Notes under the pieces: model-generated
Seen by the model: only the letters and a program-made list of their open reading frames with translations
What the model was told of the DNA's origin: nothing
Databases searched by the model: none
Source of the DNA: Alphaproteobacteria bacterium
Lineage (GTDB): Bacteria > Pseudomonadota > Alphaproteobacteria > Rs-D84
NCBI GenBank assembly: GCA_017524525.1
Contig: JAFXVM010000018.1
Coordinates: forward strand, 1 to 64,000
Direction of reading: 5' to 3'
DNA length: 64,000 nt
Made by a program: the position numbers and the translations under genes
Shown: in pieces, positions 27,643-35,934 of the stretch
Layout: each line of letters begins with the position of its first letter
Position numbering within the stretch: position 1 is the stretch's first letter

Positions 27643-28518
27643 ATGTCGAATATTTATGTATTTCCAGGTCAAGGCGCACAGATTGTTGGTATGGGTGCTG
27701 AACTTTATAAAACAAATACCGCGGCGCGTGCTGTGTTTGACGAAGTTGATGATGCATTGGGCGAAAAATTATCAAACATAATTTTTAATGGACCAATGGA
27801 CGAATTAACCCTGACAAAAAATGTTCAGCCTGCGATTATGGCAACAAGTGTCGCGATGTTTCGTGCCAGCGGTTTACCATTACCTGAATATGTAGCAGGG
27901 CACAGTTTGGGTGAATATACTGCGCTTTGTATCGCAGGTGCAATCAGTTTGGCAGACACCGCCAGGTTGTTGCGCGCACGCGGGAATGCTATGCAGGCCG
28001 CTGTTCCTGTTGGGATGGGTTTAGTATCTGTGGTATTGGGTTTGGATGCAGATACTGTTCGTGATATTTGCGAAAAATGCGGGTGCGATATGGCAAACGA
28101 TAATTGCCCAGGTCAAGTTGTAATTTCAGGATTAAAAGGCGCTGTCGAAAACGCAAGCGAAAAATTAAAAGAAGCAGGTGCGCGTCGCGTTATGCCACTT
28201 GCACTGTCTGCGCCTGTGCATTGTCGCGCCCAAGAACCTTCTATTGAAATTATGCGCGCCGAATTTGAAAAGGTAAAAATAGAGACACCTAAAGCAAAAT
28301 GGATTTCTAATAAAACTTGCACTGTTATTGAAAATCCAGACGAAATCAAAGAAGCATTGATTTATCAATTAACACATGGTGTTCGTTGGCGCGAAAGCGT
28401 TCTGGAAATGGTAAATCTTGGTATTACAAACGCCACAGAAATCGGTCCGGGAAATGTATTGTCTGGATTGATTGGTCGTACAACTGATAAAATTGAAACA
28501 AAAAAATTAGAGGTTTAA
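27643..28518 (+). CDS. fabD: Malonyl-CoA:ACP transacylase
   Basis: A 291-residue FabD that loads malonyl groups on acyl carrier protein. FPGQGAQ is at the N terminus and the nucleophile is S88 in GHSLGEYTAL. QVVISGLKGAVE and SAPVHC complete the pattern (catalytic His near 200). ATG 27643 follows AAAAGGAC; an earlier ATG would lie too close to the promoter. fabG starts after 1 bp. acpP and fabF are not in the window. Confidence 0.96.
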   Translation: MSNIYVFPGQGAQIVGMGAELYKTNTAARAVFDEVDDALGEKLSNIIFNGPMDELTLTKNVQPAIMATSVAMFRASGLPLPEYVAGHSLGEYTALCIAGAISLADTARLLRARGNAMQAAVPVGMGLVSVVLGLDADTVRDICEKCGCDMANDNCPGQVVISGLKGAVENASEKLKEAGARRVMPLALSAPVHCRAQEPSIEIMRAEFEKVKIETPKAKWISNKTCTVIENPDEIKEALIYQLTHGVRWRESVLEMVNLGITNATEIGPGNVLSGLIGRTTDKIETKKLEV

Positions 28519-28519
28519 T

Positions 28520-29245
28520 ATGTTCGAATTAACAAACAAAGTTGTTTTTATCACAGGTGCCACAGGCGGTATTGGTAGAGCAATCGCAGAACAAATGAAA
28601 GCAGCGGGGGCAACTGTGGCTGTGACGGGACGCAGCGCGGATAAACTTTCTGCGTTTGATGATTCTTTTATAAAAATTGTTGCTGATTTATCTGTTGATG
28701 GCTCGGCTGAAAAATTGATTGATGAAATTATTGCAAAGGCTGGTCGCATAGATGTTTTGATTAATAATGCTGGTATTACCGCAGACACATTAATGATGCG
28801 TATGAGTGATGAACAATTTGATAATGTTTTGAACACTAATTTACGCGCAACTTTTAAATTATGTCGCGCATGTTTAATGCCGATGATGAAACAAAGATTT
28901 GGCCGCATTATAAATATGGCTTCTATCGTTGGTGTGGTCGGTGGCGCAGGTCAGGCTAATTATGCCGCATCTAAAGGCGCAATTATCGCAATGACAAAAT
29001 CTATCGCAGCCGAAGTTGCTTCACGTGGAATAACTGCAAATGCAATTGCGCCAGGATTTATAAAAACACCTATGACAGATGTATTAAGCGAAGAATTAAA
29101 GAAAAAATATCTGGAACAAATACCAGCTGGTCGATTTGGCGAACCAATTGATGTCGCAAATGCTTGCGTATTTTTGGCAAGCGACGAAGCATCATATATC
29201 AACGGACAAACAATACATGTTAATGGTGGCATGGGGAGGTTTTAA
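28520..29245 (+). CDS. fabG: 3-oxoacyl-ACP reductase
   Basis: A 241-residue short-chain dehydrogenase, the NADPH-dependent ketoreductase of fatty acid synthesis. Cofactor loop TGATGGIGRAIA, NNAG, and the catalytic Y148/K152 in YAASKGAI are present, and the C terminus is INGQTIHVNGG. One base separates it from fabD and two from the acetyltransferase. Confidence 0.96.
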   Translation: MFELTNKVVFITGATGGIGRAIAEQMKAAGATVAVTGRSADKLSAFDDSFIKIVADLSVDGSAEKLIDEIIAKAGRIDVLINNAGITADTLMMRMSDEQFDNVLNTNLRATFKLCRACLMPMMKQRFGRIINMASIVGVVGGAGQANYAASKGAIIAMTKSIAAEVASRGITANAIAPGFIKTPMTDVLSEELKKKYLEQIPAGRFGEPIDVANACVFLASDEASYINGQTIHVNGGMGRF

Positions 29246-29247
29246 AA

Positions 29248-29796
29248 ATGAAAATTCAAGAATTCAAAAACTTACAAACAAAAAATCTTGATTTAAAACC
29301 ATTGGTTGCAACATTTGATTTTGCAAATTATTTGTTTGATATGATTACAAACAACAAAGAGTTTTTTAAATTCATGCCTTTCGCTAATGTTGAAAAACCA
29401 GAAGAAGAATTCGATTTTTTGCGTACAGCAGAAGAAAAATGGAAAGATTTAAGTTCCGCACAATATGGTATGTATCTGCGTAAAACTGGCGAATTTATTG
29501 GTGTTTGTTCTATATTTAGTTTAAGCAAAGGACGCGATTCTGGCGAAATTGGTTATTGGTTAGATCCTAAATTTTCTGGTCGTGGTCTTATGAGCGAAGC
29601 AGTGATGGCTGTCAGTGATGCTTTTTTTGAAATGGGTTGTCATCGTATTCAAATTGTTGCGAATGTAAAAAATATTGCTTCATGTAAAACAGCGGAAAAA
29701 TGTGGGTTTGAACGCGAAGGTATCATGCGCAGATACACTTTTAATAAATACATGAACGAAAATGAAGATATGGCTTTGTACGCAAAAATAAGATAA
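29248..29796 (+). CDS. GNAT-family N-acetyltransferase (RimJ/RimL-like)
   Basis: A 182-residue GNAT protein. Seen are IGVCSIFSLSKG, GEIGYWLDPKFSGRGLMSEAV (acetyl-CoA pyrophosphate loop around GRGLMSEA) and the C-terminal HRIQIVANVKNIASCKTAEKCGF pattern, typical of ribosomal-protein N-acetyltransferases. The substrate cannot be read from the sequence. It lies in one run with fabG and mnmG, 3 bp before mnmG. Confidence 0.85.
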   Translation: MKIQEFKNLQTKNLDLKPLVATFDFANYLFDMITNNKEFFKFMPFANVEKPEEEFDFLRTAEEKWKDLSSAQYGMYLRKTGEFIGVCSIFSLSKGRDSGEIGYWLDPKFSGRGLMSEAVMAVSDAFFEMGCHRIQIVANVKNIASCKTAEKCGFEREGIMRRYTFNKYMNENEDMALYAKIR

Positions 29797-29799
29797 TAA

Positions 29800-31452
29800 A
29801 TGAAAAAATATGATGTGATTATTATTGGTGGTGGACATGCAGGAACAGAGGCAGCAACAGCATCTGCGCGTCGTGGTGCAAAAACGCTTTTGTTGACCAT
29901 GCGCGAAAGCGATATTGGCGCAATGTCTTGCAACCCATCAATTGGAGGACCAGGTAAATCACAAATGGTTGCTGAAATGGCAGCATTGGGTGGCGTTATG
30001 CCTTTTGCAGCAGATTCATCGGGTATTCATTGGCGCACCCTTAATGCGACGCATGGCGCAGCAACCCAGGCTTTGCGCGCACAAATTGATAGAAATTTTT
30101 ATCATGATGCTGTGATGAAAATTTTAAAAGAAACAAAAAATTTGGATGTGATTTTTGAATCTGTGGTCGATTTAAATTTAAAAAATAAAACTGTAAACAA
30201 AAAATATTCTGCCACATCCATCGTTTTGACTACGGGTACTTTTTTGGGTGGATTAGTGACACGTGGCAAAGAAAAAATCCCATCTGGTCGTTTAATGGAT
30301 GATGGTCAATACCAAGAAAACGATACACATATTTCAAAGGTTTTAAAAGACGCTGGTTTTGAATTATTAAGGCTTAAAACTGGAACACCTGCGCGTATTT
30401 ATCGCGACAGCATTGATTTTAGTGTTTGTGAAGAACAGCCGGGTGACACACCACACGATTGGTTTGGAATTGGTGATAAAAATAACAAATATAATACAAA
30501 ATGTTTTATTACCCATACTAATGAGACAACCCATGAAATCATCCGTAAAAATATTAAAAAAGCACCAATGTATAATGGTGATATAACTGGTTTGGGTCCG
30601 CGTTATTGTCCGTCTTTGGAAGACAAAGTTATGCGATTTCCAGAACACAAAACACATCATGTATTTTTAGAACCCGAAGGATTTAACAGTGATTTAATTT
30701 ATCCAAATGGTATTTCAACATCTTTTGGAAGTGATATCCAAGACAAATGGATACGCACTATCAAAGGCTTGGAAAATTGCCGTATAGCGCGCTTTGGTTA
30801 TGCTATTGAATATGATGCGATTGATGCGCGCGTATTAAAGAATACTTTGGAATCCAAAGATTATACAGGTTTATTTTTTGCAGGACAAATTAACGGGACC
30901 AGCGGATACGAAGAAGCCGCCGCCCAAGGTTTAATCGCAGGTAGTAATGCTGCTGCGTATGCGTTAAATATTGAACCACTTATTCTGGACAGAACTAATT
31001 CTATGATTGGTGTTTTGATTGATGATATAACAACGCTTGGGGTGGACGAACCATATCGTATGTTTACTTCGCGTGCGGAATACAGATTAAATTTGCGCAG
31101 TGATAATGCTGTTTTGCGTTTGGGCGAAACGGCTGAAAAGTTGGGGTTAATCACAAAAGATTTACATAAAAAAATAAAAAAATTACGTGAAGCGACAGCA
31201 AAAGAAAACGATAAATTTTACGCTGGATATATTTCCAGAAATGAACGAGAAATCGCGAATTATAAAAAAGATAGTGAATTAAAAATTCCAAAAGATTTTA
31301 AATATACTAATTTGCCGGGACTTACAAATGAATTAATTGAAAAATTGACCAAAACCAGACCTGAAAATATCGCGGCATTATCGCGGATTCCAGGAATGAC
31401 ACCCGCAGGTATCATGGTTGTATTACGCAAAATTAAATGTGGAAATAAGTAA
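29800..31452 (+). CDS. mnmG: tRNA uridine-5-carboxymethylaminomethyl synthesis protein MnmG
   Basis: A 550-residue MnmG (GidA), which with MnmE modifies U34 of tRNAs using FAD. The FAD-binding GGGHAGTEAA is at residues 8-17, and SCNPSIGGPGKS and the C-terminal PGMTPAGIMVVL are conserved. It is about 70 residues shorter than the usual 620, the loss lying between EKLGLI and the C-terminal helices. mnmE is not seen. rsmG, often next to mnmG, is at 5635. Confidence 0.94.
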   Translation: MKKYDVIIIGGGHAGTEAATASARRGAKTLLLTMRESDIGAMSCNPSIGGPGKSQMVAEMAALGGVMPFAADSSGIHWRTLNATHGAATQALRAQIDRNFYHDAVMKILKETKNLDVIFESVVDLNLKNKTVNKKYSATSIVLTTGTFLGGLVTRGKEKIPSGRLMDDGQYQENDTHISKVLKDAGFELLRLKTGTPARIYRDSIDFSVCEEQPGDTPHDWFGIGDKNNKYNTKCFITHTNETTHEIIRKNIKKAPMYNGDITGLGPRYCPSLEDKVMRFPEHKTHHVFLEPEGFNSDLIYPNGISTSFGSDIQDKWIRTIKGLENCRIARFGYAIEYDAIDARVLKNTLESKDYTGLFFAGQINGTSGYEEAAAQGLIAGSNAAAYALNIEPLILDRTNSMIGVLIDDITTLGVDEPYRMFTSRAEYRLNLRSDNAVLRLGETAEKLGLITKDLHKKIKKLREATAKENDKFYAGYISRNEREIANYKKDSELKIPKDFKYTNLPGLTNELIEKLTKTRPENIAALSRIPGMTPAGIMVVLRKIKCGNK

Positions 31453-31478
31453 AAATATATATTAAAATTCCCGCATAC

Positions 31479-31554
31479 GCCGGTTTAGCTCAGTTGGTAG
31501 AGCATCTCATTCGTAATGAGGGGGTCGTAGGTTCAAGTCCTATAACCGGCACCA
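31479..31554 (+). tRNA. tRNA-Thr (anticodon CGU)
   Basis: Acceptor GCCGGTT/AACCGGC, D arm GCTC/GAGC, anticodon stem TCTCA/TGAGG with loop TTCGTAA, T loop TTCAAGT and encoded CCA. It lies 26 bp after mnmG. Confidence 0.95.
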
Positions 31555-31564
31555 TAAAATTTAT

Positions 31565-31593
31565 AAAAACACCGGCGAATGCCGGTATTTTTA
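31565..31593. terminator. Bidirectional terminator between tRNA-Thr and nth
   Basis: ACCGGC (31571-31576), GAAT, GCCGGT (31581-31586) between A and T runs; it abuts the nth stop. Confidence 0.85.
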
Positions 31594-32265
31594 TATTTTT
31601 TTATCTTTTGCACAACACCATTTATTTACCGGGCAATTTTCACAATTTGGATGCAGTGCTTTGCAGGTATATCTTCCATGTAATACCATTGTATGATTTA
31701 CCAATGCATGATATTTTTGTGGAATTATTTTTAATAATTTTTCTTCGACTTTTTCTGGGGTGTTTTCTTTGTCGCTACACCACTTAAATCGATGAGACAG
31801 GCGAAACACATGCGTATCAACCCCTATGTTTGGTGCGTTCCACAGCACGTTCATAATAACATTAGCAGTCTTTTGACCAACGCCAGCCAATTTCATTAAT
31901 TCGCTGCGATTGTGATATTTTTTCGGAAATTTATAGTTTGAACAATTGCTGTTTTTATCTTTTAATTGCTGTGATAATTTAATGATATTGTTTGCTTTGT
32001 TATTAAAAAAAGAAATTACTTTGATGTGTTTTTTTAAACCGTCTAAACCTAAGTCCAACATTTTGTCTGGGCTGTATGCAATTTTAAAAAGGTCAGGTGT
32101 CACTTCGTTTACTTTCTTGTCAGTTGCCTGGGCAGATAAAATCACCGCCACAGCAAAAGTAAATTCATTTGTAGAATACAACTCTGACCGGATATTCATA
32201 TTCAATGTAGGACATACATTTTCAAAATAAATATCCGGTGTAAGAGTTATTTTCTGTTTTGTCAT
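31591..32265 (-). CDS. nth: Endonuclease III (base-excision repair glycosylase/AP lyase)
   Basis: A 224-residue Nth. The helix-hairpin-helix LAGVGQKTANVIM carries the catalytic Lys, VDTHVFR carries the catalytic Asp, and the iron-sulfur cysteines follow the C-x6-C-x2-C-x5-C spacing in CKALHPNCENCPVNKWC. It removes oxidised pyrimidines. It starts directly at the ileS stop. Confidence 0.95.
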   Translation of the reverse strand: MTKQKITLTPDIYFENVCPTLNMNIRSELYSTNEFTFAVAVILSAQATDKKVNEVTPDLFKIAYSPDKMLDLGLDGLKKHIKVISFFNNKANNIIKLSQQLKDKNSNCSNYKFPKKYHNRSELMKLAGVGQKTANVIMNVLWNAPNIGVDTHVFRLSHRFKWCSDKENTPEKVEEKLLKIIPQKYHALVNHTMVLHGRYTCKALHPNCENCPVNKWCCAKDKKI

Positions 32266-35200
32266 TTATGCTTTTTCAATATCAATTACAAAGTTATAAT
32301 CTTCGATTTGTTTTGTGAATTGTTCAGCCACACCAATATTCATTTCAACAATTAGTGCGTCATGCATAATACGTTTTTTGTGTGCTTCGATTGCTGTATA
32401 AAGCCCAGAATCTGCTGTATAGGTCATTTTTATTCTGTCTGATACATCTAATCCCGCGGCTTTGCGTGAATCTTGGATAAAACGCAATGCATCGTTTACC
32501 AAACCTTCGGCGATTAATTCACCATTGATTTCAGTATTCAAAACAACCACAGCAGTATTATCTGGCAAGGTGGCACCACTGACGCCTTCTTTGACTGTTA
32601 AACGGTTTTCAAATTCGTCGTTATTCAAAGTATATTCGCCAACAACTAACTTATCACCGTCCAAAGTATAATCACCGCGTTTAACTGATGGGATTATTTC
32701 TTTCAATGCACCGCCAAGACGCGCGCCAATTTTTGGTGTGATTAAATACACGAAAGAATCTGCCACAGATTTAATATTGTCCAAGAATTTAACTTCTTTG
32801 ACATTTAATTCATCTGCGATTATATCGGCATATTCGCGCATATCAACCCCAGCAATTGTGACATCTTGAAGTGGTAAACGATTACGCAATTTGTACTGTT
32901 CGCGCAATTGTTTTCCTGTTGATACTATCATTTGAACACGACGCATATCTTGTAAAATTTTAGTATCTGTTTCACCCGCCTTTGGCCAATCTTGTAAATG
33001 CACAGATTCTTTGCCTGTTAAATTCTTAAAGATATATTCACTTATGAACGGTGCAAAAGGTGCCAATATTGTGCAGAATTTTACCAACACATAATGCAAT
33101 GTTTCAAAAGCACTTTCGTCTTCGTCCCAGAATCTGTCACGATTACGACGAACATACCAATTGTTTAATATATCCAAGAAACGAACAAATTCTTTCACAG
33201 CAATATCTGGCTTATATTCATTCAAAGACGCTGTTGTTGTTTTGATAAGTTCGTTTAATTCTGCAACGATATATTTATCCAACAGATTTTCACAATCTGG
33301 TTCTTTTTCAACAGTAATATTTCCGGCGTTTGCATACAAAGTAAAGAAATGGTATGCATTCCAAAGTGGTGTCAAAATAGTTTTGATTGTGTCGTTGAAT
33401 ACCAAACCTTCTTTGTCAACACCGACTGATTCAGCCTTCATAAAATTGCTGCCTTGGATAAATAGACGAACTGCATCTGCACCATATTTTTCCAGTTGGT
33501 CAGTTGGTTCTACATAATTATGCAAAGATTTAGAAAATTTTCGTTTTTGTTCATCACAAACCATACCATTTACTGACACTGTTTTAAATGCAGGTTTATC
33601 AAACAACGCAACTGCCATAACCATCAAAGTATAAAACCATCCACGTGTTTGATCTTGACCTTCGATAATGTAATCTGCTGGGAAAGCCTTTTCAAACTTA
33701 TCTGCATTTTCAAATGGGTAGTGTAATTGAGCAAATGGCATAGACCCACTTTCAAACCAACAATCAAGCACATCGCTTATACGATGCCAACCATCTTTTG
33801 TTAATTTATCCAATGTTGGACGATGCAAATCATCAATCTTTACACCAAAGAAATCTTCCATTTCTTTTATTGAACCAAAGATTTTATATTCACCATCTTT
33901 TTCCCAAATTGGTAATGGAACACCCCAGAATCTATTTCTGGAAATTCCCCATGGACGCGCATTTTCAATCCATGCAATAAAACGATTGCCGGCACTGGTC
34001 CAATTTGTTTCTTTTTTGGTTATTTCAACCAAACGTTCACGAATTTTTGGAACATCAACATACCATGCGTCTGTTGCACGATAAATCAATTTTTCATGAC
34101 TGCGCGGACCAAATGGATAACTGTGTTTATGTTGGTCTTTTTTAACCAAAATACCGTTTTGACGCAACCAATCTATGATTTTTGGATTCGCTTCGAAAAT
34201 ATTTTCACCCGCCCAATCTTTGACGGTAGAATCAAAATTACCATAATCATCAACATTTAATATGACCGGGAATTTTGGATTTAAAGCTTTGGCTGCCAAA
34301 TAATCGTCTTCACCATACGCAGGTGCAATATGAACTATACCCGTACCATCACCGTCACTTACATAATCTGCAGATATGATTTGATACAATAATGGGTCGC
34401 TGTTTTCGTAATAATTAAATATTGGTTTATAATGCAACCCAACCAAATCTTTACCCATTACTGTGCCAAGATTTTCTGAACTGGCAAAGATTTTATCGTA
34501 TGCGCTTACACGCGATTTTGCCAATACATATACATATCCGTCATCGTGACGCAGACGAACATATTCCATATTTGGATTAACTGCCAATGCAGAATTAGCC
34601 GGCAAAGTCCATGGTGTTGTTGTCCATGCAATTGCACGATCTCCGTTTTCCAGTTCAAACCAAACTGTCACTGTATCATCAACGATATCTTGGTATTCGC
34701 TGGACGCTTCGCTGTTGGATAAAACTGTTCCTAATTTCCAATCAAACGGATTAACTTTGAAATCTTTGTAAAGCAATCCCATATCGTACATTTTTTTCAA
34801 TGCCCAAATTACAGATTCCATATAGTTTTTATCCATTGTGCGATAACCAAATTCGTCACCACCATCAACCCAACGACCAATACGTTCAATAAAACGCAAC
34901 CATTCATTAGTGTAAGTCATAACATCTTTTTTACACATATCACAAAAAGCCGCTATACCGTCGCGTTCAACAATCTTTTTAGCACTGCATCCTTGTTTTT
35001 TTTCAACACTGTTTTCTGCTGGCAGGCCATGGCAATCCCAACCCAATTCACGAACAACATGTTTTCCATTCATGGTTTGATAACGCGATACCATATCTTT
35101 AATCGCACTTACCCCCAAGTGCCCCCAATGTGGCAAACCATTTCCAAAAGGGGGACCATCATAGAAATTAAATTCTTCGCCCATCTTGGTTTTATTCAAA

Positions 35201-35295
35201 GATTTATGAAATGTGTCGTCTTCGCGCCAAAAATCTATTACTTTGTGTTCCAATTCAGCAAAGTTCACTTTTGGTTCTGTTTTTGTGTATGCCAT
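32266..35295 (-). CDS. ileS: Isoleucyl-tRNA synthetase, eukaryote-like (type 2)
   Basis: A 1009-residue class I synthetase. HIGH is HWGH at 56-59 within GNGLPHWGHLGVS, KMSKS is KFSKS near 585, and GWDCHGLPAE marks the family. The length, the GLPHWGH context and the absence of a C-terminal zinc-cysteine set fit the eukaryote-like IleRS type, known elsewhere for low mupirocin sensitivity. ATG 35295 is chosen because AAGGGTAAATACA precedes it; ATG 35316 sits in the T tract of a terminator. Expression is probably controlled by the leader at 35318-35435. Confidence 0.96.
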   Translation of the reverse strand: MAYTKTEPKVNFAELEHKVIDFWREDDTFHKSLNKTKMGEEFNFYDGPPFGNGLPHWGHLGVSAIKDMVSRYQTMNGKHVVRELGWDCHGLPAENSVEKKQGCSAKKIVERDGIAAFCDMCKKDVMTYTNEWLRFIERIGRWVDGGDEFGYRTMDKNYMESVIWALKKMYDMGLLYKDFKVNPFDWKLGTVLSNSEASSEYQDIVDDTVTVWFELENGDRAIAWTTTPWTLPANSALAVNPNMEYVRLRHDDGYVYVLAKSRVSAYDKIFASSENLGTVMGKDLVGLHYKPIFNYYENSDPLLYQIISADYVSDGDGTGIVHIAPAYGEDDYLAAKALNPKFPVILNVDDYGNFDSTVKDWAGENIFEANPKIIDWLRQNGILVKKDQHKHSYPFGPRSHEKLIYRATDAWYVDVPKIRERLVEITKKETNWTSAGNRFIAWIENARPWGISRNRFWGVPLPIWEKDGEYKIFGSIKEMEDFFGVKIDDLHRPTLDKLTKDGWHRISDVLDCWFESGSMPFAQLHYPFENADKFEKAFPADYIIEGQDQTRGWFYTLMVMAVALFDKPAFKTVSVNGMVCDEQKRKFSKSLHNYVEPTDQLEKYGADAVRLFIQGSNFMKAESVGVDKEGLVFNDTIKTILTPLWNAYHFFTLYANAGNITVEKEPDCENLLDKYIVAELNELIKTTTASLNEYKPDIAVKEFVRFLDILNNWYVRRNRDRFWDEDESAFETLHYVLVKFCTILAPFAPFISEYIFKNLTGKESVHLQDWPKAGETDTKILQDMRRVQMIVSTGKQLREQYKLRNRLPLQDVTIAGVDMREYADIIADELNVKEVKFLDNIKSVADSFVYLITPKIGARLGGALKEIIPSVKRGDYTLDGDKLVVGEYTLNNDEFENRLTVKEGVSGATLPDNTAVVVLNTEINGELIAEGLVNDALRFIQDSRKAAGLDVSDRIKMTYTADSGLYTAIEAHKKRIMHDALIVEMNIGVAEQFTKQIEDYNFVIDIEKA

Positions 35296-35317
35296 TGTAT
35301 TTACCCTTGGTTGCATT

Positions 35318-35359
35318 AAAAAAAGGCGCTATATGCGCCCCAGCCCCCGCCAAAGCGCA
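35318..35359 (-). terminator. Attenuator terminator and competing stem before ileS
   Basis: On the minus strand GGCGC (35339-35335) pairs with GCGCC (35329-35325) around a five-base loop and is followed by seven T (35324-35318), 23 bp before the ileS ATG. An upstream TGCGC (35359-35355) can instead pair with GCGCA (35338-35334), which would destroy the terminator. Confidence 0.75.
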
Positions 35360-35366
35360 GTGCCAG

Positions 35367-35399
35367 TTATTTAATGATAATTATTGTTTTTTTGCTCAT
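35367..35399 (-). CDS. Isoleucine-rich leader peptide of ileS
   Basis: A 10-codon frame reads M-S-K-K-T-I-I-I-I-K. The four Ile codons are ATA ATT ATC ATT, so all three Ile codons are used in a row. It lies between a sigma70-like promoter and the terminator before ileS. Leader peptides with runs of the regulated amino acid's codons are the sensor of ribosome-mediated attenuation in Proteobacteria. Stalling at low Ile-tRNA would free the alternative stem. No Shine-Dalgarno is present; the predicted transcript start falls at the AUG, so it is probably leaderless. Confidence 0.75.
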   Translation of the reverse strand: MSKKTIIIIK

Positions 35400-35406
35400 G
35401 CGCTTA

Positions 35407-35435
35407 TTTATACAATTATTTTTAATAAAAATCAA
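35407..35435 (-). promoter_or_regulatory. Promoter of the ileS leader
   Basis: On the minus strand TTGATT (35435-35430), a 17-base spacer and TATAAA (35412-35407) are followed 7 bp later by the ATG of the leader peptide. Confidence 0.65.
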
Positions 35436-35515
35436 GTAATCTGTTGATTTTTTATTATATTCTTATACAATACGCCCTGCGCAGATGAGAATGGGACAAA
35501 ACAAAAAGGTTTATT

Positions 35516-35896
35516 ATGTTCACTCAACGCGACAAAGTTAGAGAATTTGTAGAATTTTCTGTAAAAAACCCAAATACTCAATGCCTTATTTTCAAAAATA
35601 GAAATTATGCGCCAGTTGGGGCAAGTGTTGTTATGCGATATGAATACAACATTAATGGTGTAGAAGTTTCATACGATAAATGGTATGTAGAATGTTTTAA
35701 CGAAGCCAAAGCCTTTGGTTTACCAGGCATAGAACACCATAATAAACTGGTCAAAGGAAGCGGCGTTAATATAATTTCAAAAAAATCTGCAACTTATACT
35801 TTCTATGGCCAAGATGCAGAAAGAATAATCAATGCCTGTGAAATGAACCGTGATATAGAATCACTTATCATGGCGAATAATCATATTATAAGATAA
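35516..35896 (+). CDS. Hypothetical protein, 126 residues
   Basis: I do not recognise this protein. It has no signal peptide or membrane segment. It looks like a small globular cytosolic protein with alternating strands (TQCLIFKNRNYAPVGASVVMRYEY) and a C-terminal helix (DAERIINACEMNRDIESLIM). AAAAAGG precedes ATG 35516, base use matches its neighbours, and a strong terminator follows, so it is very probably a real single gene. It is transcribed divergently from the ileS leader and converges on pheT. Confidence 0.75.
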   Translation: MFTQRDKVREFVEFSVKNPNTQCLIFKNRNYAPVGASVVMRYEYNINGVEVSYDKWYVECFNEAKAFGLPGIEHHNKLVKGSGVNIISKKSATYTFYGQDAERIINACEMNRDIESLIMANNHIIR

Positions 35897-35907
35897 AATT
35901 ACAAAAT

Positions 35908-35933
35908 AAAAACCGCCGTAAACGGCGGTTTTT
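35908..35933. terminator. Bidirectional terminator between the 126-residue gene and pheT
   Basis: AACCGCCGT (35911-35919), AA, ACGGCGGTT (35922-35930), then TTTC on one side and an A-rich tract on the other. Confidence 0.88.
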
Positions 35934-35934
35934 C

